A stretch of DNA of 64,000 nucleotides from Fictibacillus nanhaiensis (GCA_017052515.1 JAFHKR010000039.1:1612001-1676000), one strand, 5' to 3'. Shown: positions 7,510-16,782, counted from the first letter of the stretch. Notes: generated from the sequence alone by a model not told the origin. Program-made: numbers and translations.

Positions 7510-8255
7510 GATGTTACGTTCACTCCTTTAGGCTGAAGAAATGAAAACTGATTAGCGTAAGCTTTTGTGATCACCTCAGGCTGAAGAACTTCTTCAGAAG
7601 CACCATAATGAATCATATTTTTATTTAGTAGCAGCAAATGATCGAAGTAAGATTCTGCTTTGCTTAGATCATGGTGTACGACCAGAATGGTTTTTCCTTC
7701 TTTTTTTAATTCTCGCAAAATATGAATAATCGTTTCTTCACTTGCCACATCAATTCCTACAAAAGGTTCATCGAGAAAGAATAACTCTGCTTTTTGAGCC
7801 AGTGCTCGAGCAAGGAATACCCTTTGCTGCTGTCCACCTGAGAGTTCGCCGATCTGTCGGTTACTGAATGTTTCCATACCTACTGTTTTCAAACATTCAT
7901 AAGCCCATTCTCTATCACTTTTAGTAGGACGTTTAAACAATCCTAGTTTCGGATACGTTCCAAGAAGAACTACGTCAAATACTGTGATTGGAAAATCCCA
8001 GTCGATATCTGAACGCTGTGGAACATAAGCGATTTTTTTTCTCCATTTTTTGAGCGACTCTCCGAATATTTGAACCTCACCTTTGTCTTTCGGTATTAAG
8101 TGTAAAGCGGCTTTCATCATAGTTGATTTACCTGCACCGTTCGGTCCGATGATTCCAACTAAACTACTTTTATCCACTGAGAATGAAATATCTTTTACTA
8201 CTTGATTTCCTAAGTAAGATACATATAAGTGATCGATCTTTAATGCTTCATCCAT
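7506..8255 (-). CDS. mntB: Manganese-type ABC transporter ATP-binding protein
   Basis: A 249-residue ABC ATPase. Walker A is GPNGAGKSTMMK, the Q-loop is YVPQRSDIDWDFP (a hallmark of the Mn/Zn/Fe family), the signature is LSGGQQQR, Walker B is LFFLDEPFVGID and the H-loop is LVVHHDLS. The ATG has AAAGGAGGT upstream. First gene of the operon, which is read from a strong promoter at 8416-8444 through an MntR-like site, giving a leader of about 150 bases. Confidence 0.92.
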   Translation of the reverse strand: MDEALKIDHLYVSYLGNQVVKDISFSVDKSSLVGIIGPNGAGKSTMMKAALHLIPKDKGEVQIFGESLKKWRKKIAYVPQRSDIDWDFPITVFDVVLLGTYPKLGLFKRPTKSDREWAYECLKTVGMETFSNRQIGELSGGQQQRVFLARALAQKAELFFLDEPFVGIDVASEETIIHILRELKKEGKTILVVHHDLSKAESYFDHLLLLNKNMIHYGASEEVLQPEVITKAYANQFSFLQPKGVNVTS

Positions 8256-8380
8256 TGAAAAAGACCTCCTTTTTCGTTCAGTAACTTTTTTTGCTCAAGC
8301 GCAACTTTTAATTAAAAAAATAATCCCTTCACAATTGTATGAAAAGAATAGAAGGAAAGTGAATAATTTTAAAGAAGAAA

Positions 8381-8400
8381 ATGTTTCCTTTAGGCAACTT
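8381..8400 (-). promoter_or_regulatory. MntR-like operator
   Basis: The minus strand reads AAGTTGCCTAAAGGAAACAT, close to the B. subtilis mntH operator (TTTGCCTTAAGGAAAC type). It lies within the first 25 bases after the expected transcription start of the Mn operon. MntR with Mn bound would repress there. Confidence 0.75.
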
Positions 8401-8415
8401 TTTTACTTAAGTCAA

Positions 8416-8444
8416 ATTATATAGTGTGGACACAAGATTGTAAA
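8416..8444 (-). promoter_or_regulatory. SigA promoter of the manganese ABC operon
   Basis: Minus-strand TTTACA (8439-8444) and a perfect TATAAT (8416-8421) with a 17-bp spacer. Confidence 0.8.
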
Positions 8445-8545
8445 CGATTTTCTCTAGCCATATTTCTACATTTGCTATATAATCAACTCTGGCAGGAAAC
8501 TGCTGGGTGGGAGAGGGATGTTTTTAAGATTTAAGGAAGGAAAAA

Positions 8546-9805
8546 ATGGAACAAAATCAAGTTTCACTAAAGAAAGAAGTACTTGCAGGGATCACCTCAT
8601 TTTTCACCATCGCTTATATTATTGTCGTTAATCCGCTAATATTAGCAGATGCTGGGATGCCCTATGAGGGGGTAGTTCTCGCTACGATCCTTACTTCTGT
8701 AGTTGGTTGTCTGATCATGGGGCTGTATGCAAAGGCTCCGATCGTATTAACGCCGGGCATGGGGGTAAACGCGTTCTTTACTTACACCATCGTGCAAGGT
8801 ATGAATTTAAGCTGGCAAGAAGCTCTTGCAGCTGTCGTGATGTCTGGGATATTCTTTTTAATCGCAGCTTCGACACCTTTAAAGGATATACTTTCCAAAA
8901 GTATTCCTCAATCATTGAAACATAGCATTACAGTAGGTATTGGCTTGTTCTTAACGTTTATTGGGTTACAAAAGGGCGGAATCATAGAAGCGAGCTCTGC
9001 GACTTTTGTAAAGTTAGGACATTTAGATCGTCCCGACGCTATCCTGACGGTAATCGGCCTTTCGGTAACACTGGCTCTGTTTTTAAAGAACGTAAAAGGT
9101 AGTTTCTTAATCGGGATTGCTCTAACAACTCTTATCGGGTTTTTTATGGGTCATACTCAAGAAGTGAAAGGCATGTCTGATGGTTTCTCTTTTAAGCCGT
9201 TTGGAGAATTGTTTTTTGCCTTTGATTTTTCAGGAATAACAGAGCTTTCCTTCTGGATTGCAACGTTCTCATTAACTATGATTATCACATTCGAGAACAT
9301 GGGATTGTTATACGGTCTATTGCCTGATCAAGAGAAGTTTCCAAAAGCTTTTCAAGCAAACGCAGCTTCATCTATCGTTTCCGGATTATTTGGAACAAGT
9401 CCAACGATCTCAACCGTAGAGAGTGCGTCTGGTATTCAAGAAGGCGGCAGAACAGGAATCACAAGTATAACAGTTGCTGTGTTGTTCTTCTTATCCATGT
9501 TTGCAGCACCTTTCATTGCCTATATTCCTGATGGGGCTATTGCTCCTATCTTAATTATCATTGGCGGGCTGATGGTTCAGCAGATTCAGCATATTCCTTT
9601 TGCTGATTTTACAGAGATGTTTCCAGCATTTCTTATCATTGCGTTAATACCTTTAACATACAGCATCGTGGATGGACTTGCATTTGGATTTATCGCATAT
9701 CCACTTGTTAAATGGATGTCAGGTCAGAAGAAACAGGTGACAGCACCCATGTATGTAATCGCCTTTTTATTCTTTATGAATTTTATTCTTCATACAATTG
9801 TATAA
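8546..9805 (+). CDS. NCS2-family purine permease (hypoxanthine/guanine type)
   Basis: A 419-residue membrane transporter of the AzgA-like branch of NCS2, with 12 to 14 hydrophobic segments. Motifs seen include ITSFFTIAYIIVVNP near the N terminus, the substrate-region GMGVNAFFTYT and FGTSPTISTVESASGI. Relatives in Bacillus (PbuG, PbuO) import hypoxanthine and guanine by proton symport; exact substrate is inferred. The TATAAT at 8478-8483 lacks a good -35. I searched the 290-base upstream region for a purine riboswitch or PurR box and saw neither, only a small GGCAG-GAAA-CTGCT hairpin in the leader (8491-8504). Ribosome site AAGGAAGG. Confidence 0.9.
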   Translation: MEQNQVSLKKEVLAGITSFFTIAYIIVVNPLILADAGMPYEGVVLATILTSVVGCLIMGLYAKAPIVLTPGMGVNAFFTYTIVQGMNLSWQEALAAVVMSGIFFLIAASTPLKDILSKSIPQSLKHSITVGIGLFLTFIGLQKGGIIEASSATFVKLGHLDRPDAILTVIGLSVTLALFLKNVKGSFLIGIALTTLIGFFMGHTQEVKGMSDGFSFKPFGELFFAFDFSGITELSFWIATFSLTMIITFENMGLLYGLLPDQEKFPKAFQANAASSIVSGLFGTSPTISTVESASGIQEGGRTGITSITVAVLFFLSMFAAPFIAYIPDGAIAPILIIIGGLMVQQIQHIPFADFTEMFPAFLIIALIPLTYSIVDGLAFGFIAYPLVKWMSGQKKQVTAPMYVIAFLFFMNFILHTIV

Positions 9806-9815
9806 AAATATAAAC

Positions 9816-9852
9816 AAAAAGACTTTGGACAATATTCCAAAGTCTTTTTTTA
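9816..9852 (+). terminator. Terminator of the purine permease gene
   Basis: AAAGACTTTGGA/TTCCAAAGTCTTT stem with a 5-base loop and a T-tract. Confidence 0.9.
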
Positions 9853-9905
9853 GCACTTTCTTCACTTCTTCCTCATACAATGAGAAAGTCGGGAGGGATT
9901 TCTAA

Positions 9906-10166
9906 ATGAATCCAATCATTGTTCATTTTGTAAATCAGAAACTTAATTCGATCAGTCCGAACGAGCTGATCTCACTTGCCGCGCAATATCAGCTTCCCAT
10001 TTCACAAAAAGAAGCCGTACAGATCGTAAACATATTGCGAAGGCAGACGATTGATATCAAAAATCTATCACAGCGTAAGATGATCATTGCTACCATCGCA
10101 AAAGAAGTTAGCCCTGAAAAAGCGAACTATATCCAATACTTAATTCAAACGTATATTGATCGGTAA
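9906..10166 (+). CDS. yqfT: YqfT-like DUF2624 family protein
   Basis: An 86-residue soluble, helical protein of unknown function, with no catalytic motif. It begins MNPIIVHFVNQKLNSISPNE and contains a basic middle (RQTIDIKNLSQRKMI). Position beside nfo and the length match B. subtilis yqfT. A GGGAGGG ribosome site lies 7 bases before the ATG. A CATACAAT stands 30 bases upstream (9873-9880) and matches a SigE -10 box, but no convincing -35 partner is seen, so sporulation control is unproven. Followed by its own terminator. Confidence 0.75.
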   Translation: MNPIIVHFVNQKLNSISPNELISLAAQYQLPISQKEAVQIVNILRRQTIDIKNLSQRKMIIATIAKEVSPEKANYIQYLIQTYIDR

Positions 10167-10169
10167 AAC

Positions 10170-10197
10170 AAAAAGCCGCACAGATGTGTGGCTTTTT
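10170..10197 (+). terminator. Terminator of yqfT
   Basis: AAAGCCGCACA/TGTGTGGCTTT hairpin (one G-T pair) with TTTTT, 4 bases after the yqfT stop. Confidence 0.85.
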
Positions 10198-10199
10198 CA

Positions 10200-10226
10200 T
10201 TTTAACTTCTTTTAGTGAAGAAGTTA
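10200..10226 (-). terminator. Probable terminator of nfo
   Basis: AACTTCTT/AAGAAGTT 8-bp stem overlapping the nfo stop codon; the T-run on the minus strand is weak, and the yqfT hairpin just beyond may help. Confidence 0.5.
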
Positions 10227-11117
10227 TGCTTGTAATAACTTGTTCTGAAGTTCTGGATCGAACGTTTTAGATTTGATCATTTCGATCTCTAATTGATATG
10301 GAGGTCTTTTGTTATTTTTATCTGTACCTACATAAGGTGTTTCAAGAATTTTAGGGATATCCTTAAATTGTTCGTGATGAACGATGTAATTTAAGGCATC
10401 AAAGCCGATATGTCCAAAGCCGATGTTTTCGTGTCTATCTTTGGCAGCACCCGTTACATTTTTGCTGTCATTGATGTGGAAAACTTTAATACGATCGATT
10501 CCGATCAACTTATCAAACTGGTTCATTACTCCATCAAAATCATTAACGATATCATAACCAGCATCGTGTGTATGACATGTATCAAAACAAACAGAAAGTT
10601 TTTCGTTTAACGTTACACCATCAATGATCTGAGCAAGTTCTTCGAATGTTTTACCACATTCAGATCCTTTACCTGCCATTGTCTCTAGTGCGATTTGAAC
10701 ATTCTGCTCTTTTGTTAAAACTTCGTTAAGTCCTTCGATAATTTTCTTGATTCCAATCTCAGAACCTTCACCAACATGTGCCCCCGGATGAAGGACGATC
10801 TGTTTTGCTCCTAGTGCGTCCGTTCGTTCGATCTCTCTTCTTAAGAAATCGACTCCCAGCTCGAATGTTTCAGGTTTCACAGCATTTCCGATGTTGATGA
10901 TATACGGTGCATGAACAACGATATCAACGATACCATTCTCGATCATGTGTTTCGTTCCTGCTTCGATATTAAGGTCTTCAATTTTTTTTCGTCTCGTGTT
11001 TTGGGGTGCACCTGTATAGATCATAAAAGTGTTGGCACCATATGAAACAGCTTCTTCACTCGCAGCGAGAAGCATTTTTTTACCGCTCATTGAAACGTGA
11101 GATCCTAGTTTAATCAT
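10224..11117 (-). CDS. nfo: Deoxyribonuclease IV / AP endonuclease Nfo
   Basis: Endonuclease IV cuts the phosphodiester 5' to abasic sites and removes 3' blocking groups in base excision repair; it is a zinc-dependent TIM barrel. The 297-residue length is typical. Metal-ligand motifs are visible: [52 protein letters not shown] and [27 protein letters not shown]. In B. subtilis Nfo is in the forespore regulon; no promoter of that type is evident here. It lies 23 bp downstream of cshB on the same strand, so co-transcription is likely. Confidence 0.96.
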   Translation of the reverse strand: MIKLGSHVSMSGKKMLLAASEEAVSYGANTFMIYTGAPQNTRRKKIEDLNIEAGTKHMIENGIVDIVVHAPYIINIGNAVKPETFELGVDFLRREIERTDALGAKQIVLHPGAHVGEGSEIGIKKIIEGLNEVLTKEQNVQIALETMAGKGSECGKTFEELAQIIDGVTLNEKLSVCFDTCHTHDAGYDIVNDFDGVMNQFDKLIGIDRIKVFHINDSKNVTGAAKDRHENIGFGHIGFDALNYIVHHEQFKDIPKILETPYVGTDKNNKRPPYQLEIEMIKSKTFDPELQNKLLQA

Positions 11118-11140
11118 ATTTTCCCCTCTTCCCTAACCTA

Positions 11141-12424
11141 CTATCGGATGTTTCTTCTTTTCTTCTTCATTAGTTTCTTTTTCTGTTCGTCCATCTTTTT
11201 CTTATAACCAGGCTTTACTTTGCGCGGTTTTGGTACATAAACGCCATCTTGCTCTTTTGCACCCGTACTTTTCTTGCTCGGTTTTACAGGTACCCATTCA
11301 CCGTTCTTATATTGTTCGATGTGGAAAATGATTTTTTTCTCTTTTAACTTTTGAACAGAATGCTGATCTGTCTGCTCGTAAAGAGATGCACAGATTCCTG
11401 ACATTCCTGCACGACCTGTTCTGCCTGCTCTATGCACATAAAAATCGAGGTCCTTTGGAAACTCATAGTTGATGATGTGGCTGACACCTTTGATGTCAAT
11501 TCCACGAGCTGCCAGGTCAGTTGCTACAAGGAACTGAAACTCAGCTTTTTGAACGCGTTTCATGATGTTCTTTCTTGTACGTGGTGGAATGTCACCATGA
11601 AGACGTTCAACACTCATCCCTTCCGCACTCATAGCATCTGCGATCTCATCGACTGCTTTTTTTGTATTAGCAAATATAATCGCAAAATATGGATTATAGT
11701 TTCTTGCTGTTTTGATCAGCGTAGGAAGTTTGTCATTGTGTTTTGTTTGTATGAGAACATGCTTGATATCTTTTGCAGTAATATGCTGAGGTTCAACGTG
11801 AACGTGTTTAGGATTCTGCATATATTTTTTCAAGAACGGCTGCAGCTTTTCTGGAACTGTCGCAGAGAACACCATCATCTGAAGTTCGTTCGCCATACGA
11901 GAAGCGATTAGATCTACATCTTCGATAAAGCCCATATCGAGCATCTGGTCAGCTTCATCTACTACGAGCATGTTCGCTGTAAAGACAACTAGCTCTTGAG
12001 CATTTACCAAATCTTTAATACGACCTGGTGTCCCGATCACTAATTGAGGGACTGTTTTTAGTTTTTCTGCCATACGCTTTCTATCCGTTCCACCAACGAT
12101 TGATTTTGCACGGATTTGCTTATCTTCTGGCATATGCTCAGAAATCTTTAAAAACTCATTGTAGATCTGCTGTGCTAATTCACGAGTAGGAGCTGTGATC
12201 ACAGCTTGAACCTCGTCTTTTGTGATATCTATTCTATGCATTAGTGGCAACAGGAACGCAAATGTCTTTCCTGAACCTGTTTGCGATTGTCCGATCATGT
12301 CTTGTCCGTTAATAATTCCAGGAATAACACGCTCTTGAATATCAGTTGGTCTTTCAAATCCAATACCACTTAAAGCGGTCTGGAGCGATTCGTTTATTTT
12401 TAACCGTTCGAACGGAGATTTCAT
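11141..12424 (-). CDS. cshB: DEAD-box RNA helicase CshB
   Basis: ATP-dependent RNA helicase thought to act in ribosome assembly and cold adaptation. Motifs in order: Q motif (FERPTDIQERVIPG), I (SQTGSGKT), Ia (APTRELAQQ), Ib (TPGRI), II (VVDEADQML), III (SAT), IV (IIFANTKK), V (ATDLAARGIDI), VI (HRAGRTGR). A basic C-terminal tail (about residues 380-427) is rich in Lys and Arg. The ATG at 12424 has AAAAGGTGAG upstream and fits the family start; an in-frame extension to 12541 lacks a ribosome site. Position next to nfo and yqfQ matches B. subtilis yqfR (cshB). Confidence 0.95.
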   Translation of the reverse strand: MKSPFERLKINESLQTALSGIGFERPTDIQERVIPGIINGQDMIGQSQTGSGKTFAFLLPLMHRIDITKDEVQAVITAPTRELAQQIYNEFLKISEHMPEDKQIRAKSIVGGTDRKRMAEKLKTVPQLVIGTPGRIKDLVNAQELVVFTANMLVVDEADQMLDMGFIEDVDLIASRMANELQMMVFSATVPEKLQPFLKKYMQNPKHVHVEPQHITAKDIKHVLIQTKHNDKLPTLIKTARNYNPYFAIIFANTKKAVDEIADAMSAEGMSVERLHGDIPPRTRKNIMKRVQKAEFQFLVATDLAARGIDIKGVSHIINYEFPKDLDFYVHRAGRTGRAGMSGICASLYEQTDQHSVQKLKEKKIIFHIEQYKNGEWVPVKPSKKSTGAKEQDGVYVPKPRKVKPGYKKKMDEQKKKLMKKKRRNIR

Positions 12425-12599
12425 ACGCTCACCTTTTCTTTTCAAATATAAATTCTTCACTTTTAGTATTATAGAGTAAGTTTTGCATTTAAGCCAACCA
12501 TCCTGAAGATTAATAAGAAAACAGGGATAAATATCACACATGTTTTTCTAATTTCATATTCTATATATGAGCGTATTATTTTGGAAAGGAGGGGGAATT

Positions 12600-13226
12600 A
12601 TGCAGCCTTTTTATAGATATCCAAATCAACCTCAGCATCCTATGCAACCCTTTCAAGTAAATCCTTATCTTCAAAATATGAATGGGATGAATGGTATGCC
12701 GCGTCAGATGGGTTCTGTTGACAGATTCTTGGGGACGATTGGCAGCGGTGGAAGTATAACAGGTGGAACAAGTGTGTTTACGATGTTGAACAACGTACAA
12801 AAGGTCTTAAAAGTCGCTGAGACGATGGGACCTATGATCAAACAATATGGTCCCGCAATGAGAAATCTGCCTTCCATCATGACAGCTCTTAAAGATTTCC
12901 AAAGCGGTTCGAGCTCAAAGGCAGAGAAAGATTCTGAGGCAGATACCTCCGAAAAACCGGAAAACACAGATCAAGCCACTGAAACGAATGAAAATGATGA
13001 TGCTAAAAAAACCGTTGTAAAGAAAAATGAAAAGAAAGAAAAAAAGAAAAAAGAAGCAGAAGAAAAGGTGGTTGTGGCTGGACCAAAATCTACAACAACA
13101 GCCACAGAGCCCGAGGCGATACCATTGATCAAAAAAACGCCAAACGCAACAAAAGCTGTACCGTCAACACCTAAAACAAACGTACCTAAAGGCTACCACC
13201 TATCGGGGCCTAAACTATATGTATGA
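12600..13226 (+). CDS. yqfQ: YqfQ/VrrA-like protein
   Basis: A 208-residue low-complexity protein. The N terminus is rich in Pro, Gln, Asn and Met (MQPFYRYPNQPQHPMQPF), the middle (about residues 35-105) is a Gly/Ser then amphipathic helical region (FTMLNNVQKVLKVAETMGPM), and the C-terminal half is alternating acidic and Lys-rich tracts ending in KGYHLSGPKLYV. YqfQ family members include B. anthracis VrrA, known for a variable-repeat locus; the repeats are not conspicuous here. Role is unknown, possibly in the spore or cell envelope. The ATG at 12600 follows a strong AAAGGAGGGGG. Confidence 0.75.
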   Translation: MQPFYRYPNQPQHPMQPFQVNPYLQNMNGMNGMPRQMGSVDRFLGTIGSGGSITGGTSVFTMLNNVQKVLKVAETMGPMIKQYGPAMRNLPSIMTALKDFQSGSSSKAEKDSEADTSEKPENTDQATETNENDDAKKTVVKKNEKKEKKKKEAEEKVVVAGPKSTTTATEPEAIPLIKKTPNATKAVPSTPKTNVPKGYHLSGPKLYV

Positions 13227-13235
13227 GTATAGTGT

Positions 13236-13264
13236 TTGAGTTCTTATGGTCTCTCCTTTATAAT
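13236..13264 (+). promoter_or_regulatory. SigA promoter for ispH
   Basis: A TTGAGT -35 and a TATAAT -10 (about 13258-13263) with a 17-bp spacer, immediately after yqfQ. Confidence 0.6.
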
Positions 13265-13289
13265 AAACACATACAGAAGTAAATCTCCC

Positions 13290-13320
13290 AAGACAGCATA
13301 GATCTCTGTGCTGTCTTTTA
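13290..13320 (+). terminator. Terminator-like hairpin in the ispH leader
   Basis: AAGACAGCA/TGCTGTCTT stem around an AGATCT-containing loop, followed by a short T-run. It lies after the presumed ispH promoter and before the ispH start, so it may end yqfQ transcripts, attenuate ispH, or both. Confidence 0.65.
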
Positions 13321-13344
13321 TATGAAATAAAGGAGAGATCCAAT

Positions 13345-14289
13345 ATGGAAATCGTTAAAATATCTCCACGAGGATATTGTTATGGCGTAGTGGACGCAAT
13401 GGTCATGGCTCGCCAAGCCGCTAATGATCCGACATTACCAAGACCCATCTATATACTTGGCATGATTGTTCACAATAAACATGTGACAGATGCATTCGAA
13501 GATGAAGGGATCATTACCCTCGACGGTGCGAACAGACTTGATATTATTAAAAACATTGAATCAGGCACAGTTATCTATACGGCTCATGGTGTTTCACCAG
13601 AAGTGAGACGCATTGCTCATGAAAAAGGCTTATATGAGATTGATGCTACATGTCCTGATGTAACAAAAACACACGATCTTATTCGTGAAAAAGAAAAAGA
13701 AGGCTATGAGATCATTTATATTGGGAAAAAAGGACATCCTGAGCCAGAAGGCGCGATTGGGATCGCCCCTCATATCGTACATCTTGTAGAAAACACAGAT
13801 GATTTGGAGTCGCTAGATGTTCAAAGTAAAAAGATCCTGATTACAAATCAAACAACGATGAGTCAATGGGATGTAGCTGAACTTATTAAGCTTTTACTCA
13901 TGAGATACCCTTCTGCAGAGGTTCATAAAGAAATTTGTTTAGCTACTCAAGTGAGACAAGAAGCTGTAGCAAATCAAGCCGGCGATTGTGATCTAGTACT
14001 TGTAGTAGGCGATCCTAGAAGCAATAACTCAAATCGCTTGGCGCAAGTTTCAGAAGAAATTGCTGGTACGACAGCTTACCGAATTTCTGACGTTTCAGAA
14101 ATCGATCTTGCATGGTTAGAAGGGGTTAAAAAGGTTGGAATTACTTCTGGTGCTTCTACCCCAACTCCTATCACAAAAGAAGTAATCGATTTTCTCAAAA
14201 ATTACGATGAACAAAATGAAGAAACATGGAAAAAAGAACGTAAAGTCACATTAAATCGTATTCTTCCAAAAGTAAAAGAGAAAAAATAA
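13345..14289 (+). CDS. ispH: 4-hydroxy-3-methylbut-2-enyl diphosphate reductase IspH
   Basis: IspH (LytB) converts HMBPP to IPP and DMAPP, the last MEP-pathway step, using a [4Fe-4S] cluster. The 314-residue protein shows the three cluster cysteines in [10 protein letters not shown] (near residue 12), [12 protein letters not shown] (near 96) and [10 protein letters not shown] (near 197), the substrate histidines in [20 protein letters not shown] and KKGHPEPEG, and the SNNSNRL motif. The AAAGGAGAG ribosome site lies 8 bases before the ATG. Located between yqfQ and yqfO as in B. subtilis (yqfP). Confidence 0.97.
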   Translation: MEIVKISPRGYCYGVVDAMVMARQAANDPTLPRPIYILGMIVHNKHVTDAFEDEGIITLDGANRLDIIKNIESGTVIYTAHGVSPEVRRIAHEKGLYEIDATCPDVTKTHDLIREKEKEGYEIIYIGKKGHPEPEGAIGIAPHIVHLVENTDDLESLDVQSKKILITNQTTMSQWDVAELIKLLLMRYPSAEVHKEICLATQVRQEAVANQAGDCDLVLVVGDPRSNNSNRLAQVSEEIAGTTAYRISDVSEIDLAWLEGVKKVGITSGASTPTPITKEVIDFLKNYDEQNEETWKKERKVTLNRILPKVKEKK

Positions 14290-14302
14290 ATTCAAATGAA
14301 AC

Positions 14303-14335
14303 AGAGCACTCTTCAGCCAGAGTGCTCTTTCTTTT
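14303..14335 (+). terminator. Terminator of ispH
   Basis: AGAGCACTCT/AGAGTGCTCT perfect 10-bp stem with a T-rich tail. It may also serve the converging permease gene. Confidence 0.9.
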
Positions 14336-14355
14336 AGGCGTTTTCGTATTTTTTG

Positions 14356-16782
14356 TCACACTGCTTCTTGCTTTATTTGAAGAGTAGCCCACCATAGATC
14401 GTCTCCTTGACGGGAAAATGTAATTTGATATTTTCCGCTATGGAAGGTTAAAAACTGGCGGTCGCTGCTTTTATCAACGGGTTGTTGGTTCATGTTCTTC
14501 ATAATGTTATCTCGATTTGTAGACAACTCTATGCTGATTGAATCTACCACGTTATCTTGAGAGATGCCTACTCTTACATCTATTCCTTCATATTGATAAG
14601 TGTGGATGGTAACACCATCTTCGTAGGTTTTTGTGGATAAAGGTTTGCCTGTTTTCCTTTCGTCCACCTTCTCCCCGATTATGAATGGTAAAGGGCCTAC
14701 TGCTCCTCGTTCAAAACTCGATACCAGCTCTGCATTCAAAACTACATATTTCTTCTCTATTTTTTCTGCTTCTGCTTCTGTTTCCTTTTCCGCATCATTT
14801 ATCACTTGATTGTCCACTGCGATACTCTCTGGCGCAAACTCTTTATGAAATTTGTTGATCACTGTTATGTTCAGAATCAGAAATAGGATGATAACCACTA
14901 AAGAAGTACCTATTTTTGTTTTTTCATACTTGTTAGTCATGATGTTTAAACTTGTTGAAGTTTTCAAACCCTTCAGCATAAATTGAGCCGCGATTAAACA
15001 TAAACAGAAGAATAGAACTGGAATGAGTATCAAATATGGTCGAATTAAAATTTGATTGTAATAGGCACCGATCATGCCTGACCATTCGTTTGAAACGGAG
15101 GTAGGTATGAAATCTCCAATACCTATTGTATATTCTCGTAAAACGGTTCCTCCAAAAAACATCCTCAACATGCCTAAATGCGAAAAGAGAATTAACACAA
15201 ACATCAGTTGCGAGATAAAGATGTAGGTAAGTTTTGGTGTAAGGTGTGGTCGAATATGTCTATAAAACACATGAAATCGATTTCCTCCCAAAACTCTTGC
15301 ACCTGTAATGAATTCCTGTTTATTGATTTCTTTTATCTCAGAAGAAAACATGACGGACGTAACCGGAACAGCTAAAATTGTCATGATGATGATTTGATAA
15401 ATGCCTTTTTCCCAAAAAGTTAACGAGCTTGATACGGATATCGGATAAAGAATAAAAAAACAGAGCAACGCGACTGGAACATATTGAAGAGCTTCAGAGA
15501 GTCCAACAAATCCATTTCGAATCCGGTTCGGTGCTAGATAAAGAAGAAAACCTCCTATATACGAAAGGATCAGCCTCAACAAACTTATGAATAAAGCAAG
15601 GCCAAGTGTATATTTTGCTCCAGCAATGATTCGGTAGAACGTATCAAATCCAAATTGATCGGTCCCAAACCAAAAACGAGATGAAGGATCAAATGATGCT
15701 TTATCAATAGGCGTTTTTCCATCTTCATCATAAATTACTTCCGTTTGTGGTATGAGCCCATCAAATTGAAAATGATGATAAAAGCTTAAGAAAAGCAAAG
15801 AGATCAAAAAGCAAAATCCAATCGCAAATAATGGTTCTTTCATTGGCTTTGTAAACTTTCTTACCGAGAATGCCGCTTTTTTACACACATAGAGCCACTT
15901 TTTCATGCTCATAAGAAGAGAATCTAAAGAGAATTCTTGTTTCTCTGTCTCTATTTTTCGGGATAGCCATTCACCTATACAAATAAAAATGAATAGAGGA
16001 ACAAAGATTAGAATACAGAACAATGAAAATAAAACAGGAGTCCCATAAGTGAAAATAAAATTAGTAATCCCAAAAATGTTAAACAATAATTCTACGACTA
16101 AAAGGTTGGATACCATAAACCAAATAATGACTTTTGATTGAAAGAATAGACTCTTAAACGCCCTAGGCAGAATATGATAAAAGAGAATATGAACTCTAGT
16201 CAATCCTTTCCCTTTCACGGTCAGGATATAGTTTTCTTCCCATTCTTGTTCAATATGAAAGAGAATCGTTCGGAACATAACAACCAAAGGTAATATCGTT
16301 AAGCACAAAATGGGAATGAAGTAAGGCTGCTCTAGCGATGAGGAAGCGACAGGAAAGAGCAAAGTATGGGTTTGTTTAAAATACCAAATCACTAAAAACT
16401 GAATGGCTACTCCAACCATCACATCCGGGATTGATTCAATTACAAACAACACGGACTTTATTGTTTTGTATAGAAGCTCTGGAAGCAAGGAAACGATGAA
16501 ACTAAGCACAACGGAAATAAATAATGCGATAAAAAAGGCTGAAAACAGGAGAGCCATCGAATATAAATACGGATCCCAAACGTAAGGAAAAACCATACGT
16601 TCAGTCGTTTCAACAATATACGTCATGTTCATAGGATGTAATAGATCGTTGAAAATGGTTGTTAATCCTTCTATGTATTTTGATAGTTGGAATGAAGCTC
16701 CAATAAATGCAAATGGTACAGCACTTATGAGGATAATGCCCACCAGTGAAAGAATACCCTTCACAAAAAATGAACGTAACAT
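14356..16782 (-). CDS. Orphan fused OppB-OppC-like ABC permease with C-terminal extracytoplasmic region
   Basis: An 808-residue membrane protein. Residues 1 to about 290 resemble an OppB/DppB-type permease, with an EAA-like loop (EENYILTVKGKGLTRVHILF near residue 190). Residues about 310-600 resemble OppC/DppC, with the family entry motif FGTDQFGFDTFYRI and a second EAA-like loop (QEFITGARVLGGNRFHVF). A last membrane segment (about 648-667) is followed by about 140 residues, with an acidic coiled-coil-like stretch then a beta-rich part. Peptide permeases are normally two genes with SBP and ATPase neighbours; none is here. It could be a peptide/metal transporter subunit or a sensory or exporter derivative. 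GGGG ribosome site at the ATG. Confidence 0.75.
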   Translation of the reverse strand: MLRSFFVKGILSLVGIILISAVPFAFIGASFQLSKYIEGLTTIFNDLLHPMNMTYIVETTERMVFPYVWDPYLYSMALLFSAFFIALFISVVLSFIVSLLPELLYKTIKSVLFVIESIPDVMVGVAIQFLVIWYFKQTHTLLFPVASSSLEQPYFIPILCLTILPLVVMFRTILFHIEQEWEENYILTVKGKGLTRVHILFYHILPRAFKSLFFQSKVIIWFMVSNLLVVELLFNIFGITNFIFTYGTPVLFSLFCILIFVPLFIFICIGEWLSRKIETEKQEFSLDSLLMSMKKWLYVCKKAAFSVRKFTKPMKEPLFAIGFCFLISLLFLSFYHHFQFDGLIPQTEVIYDEDGKTPIDKASFDPSSRFWFGTDQFGFDTFYRIIAGAKYTLGLALFISLLRLILSYIGGFLLYLAPNRIRNGFVGLSEALQYVPVALLCFFILYPISVSSSLTFWEKGIYQIIIMTILAVPVTSVMFSSEIKEINKQEFITGARVLGGNRFHVFYRHIRPHLTPKLTYIFISQLMFVLILFSHLGMLRMFFGGTVLREYTIGIGDFIPTSVSNEWSGMIGAYYNQILIRPYLILIPVLFFCLCLIAAQFMLKGLKTSTSLNIMTNKYEKTKIGTSLVVIILFLILNITVINKFHKEFAPESIAVDNQVINDAEKETEAEAEKIEKKYVVLNAELVSSFERGAVGPLPFIIGEKVDERKTGKPLSTKTYEDGVTIHTYQYEGIDVRVGISQDNVVDSISIELSTNRDNIMKNMNQQPVDKSSDRQFLTFHSGKYQITFSRQGDDLWWATLQIKQEAV

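Noticed and set aside
8256-8545. Possible purine riboswitch or PurR box upstream of the NCS2 permease
   Set aside because: No conserved purine aptamer core and no CGAA-type PurR box found; only a small hairpin in the leader.
11432-11911. 159-codon antisense frame within cshB
   Set aside because: Shadow of the conserved helicase motifs on the other strand; composition is cysteine/phenylalanine-rich noise.
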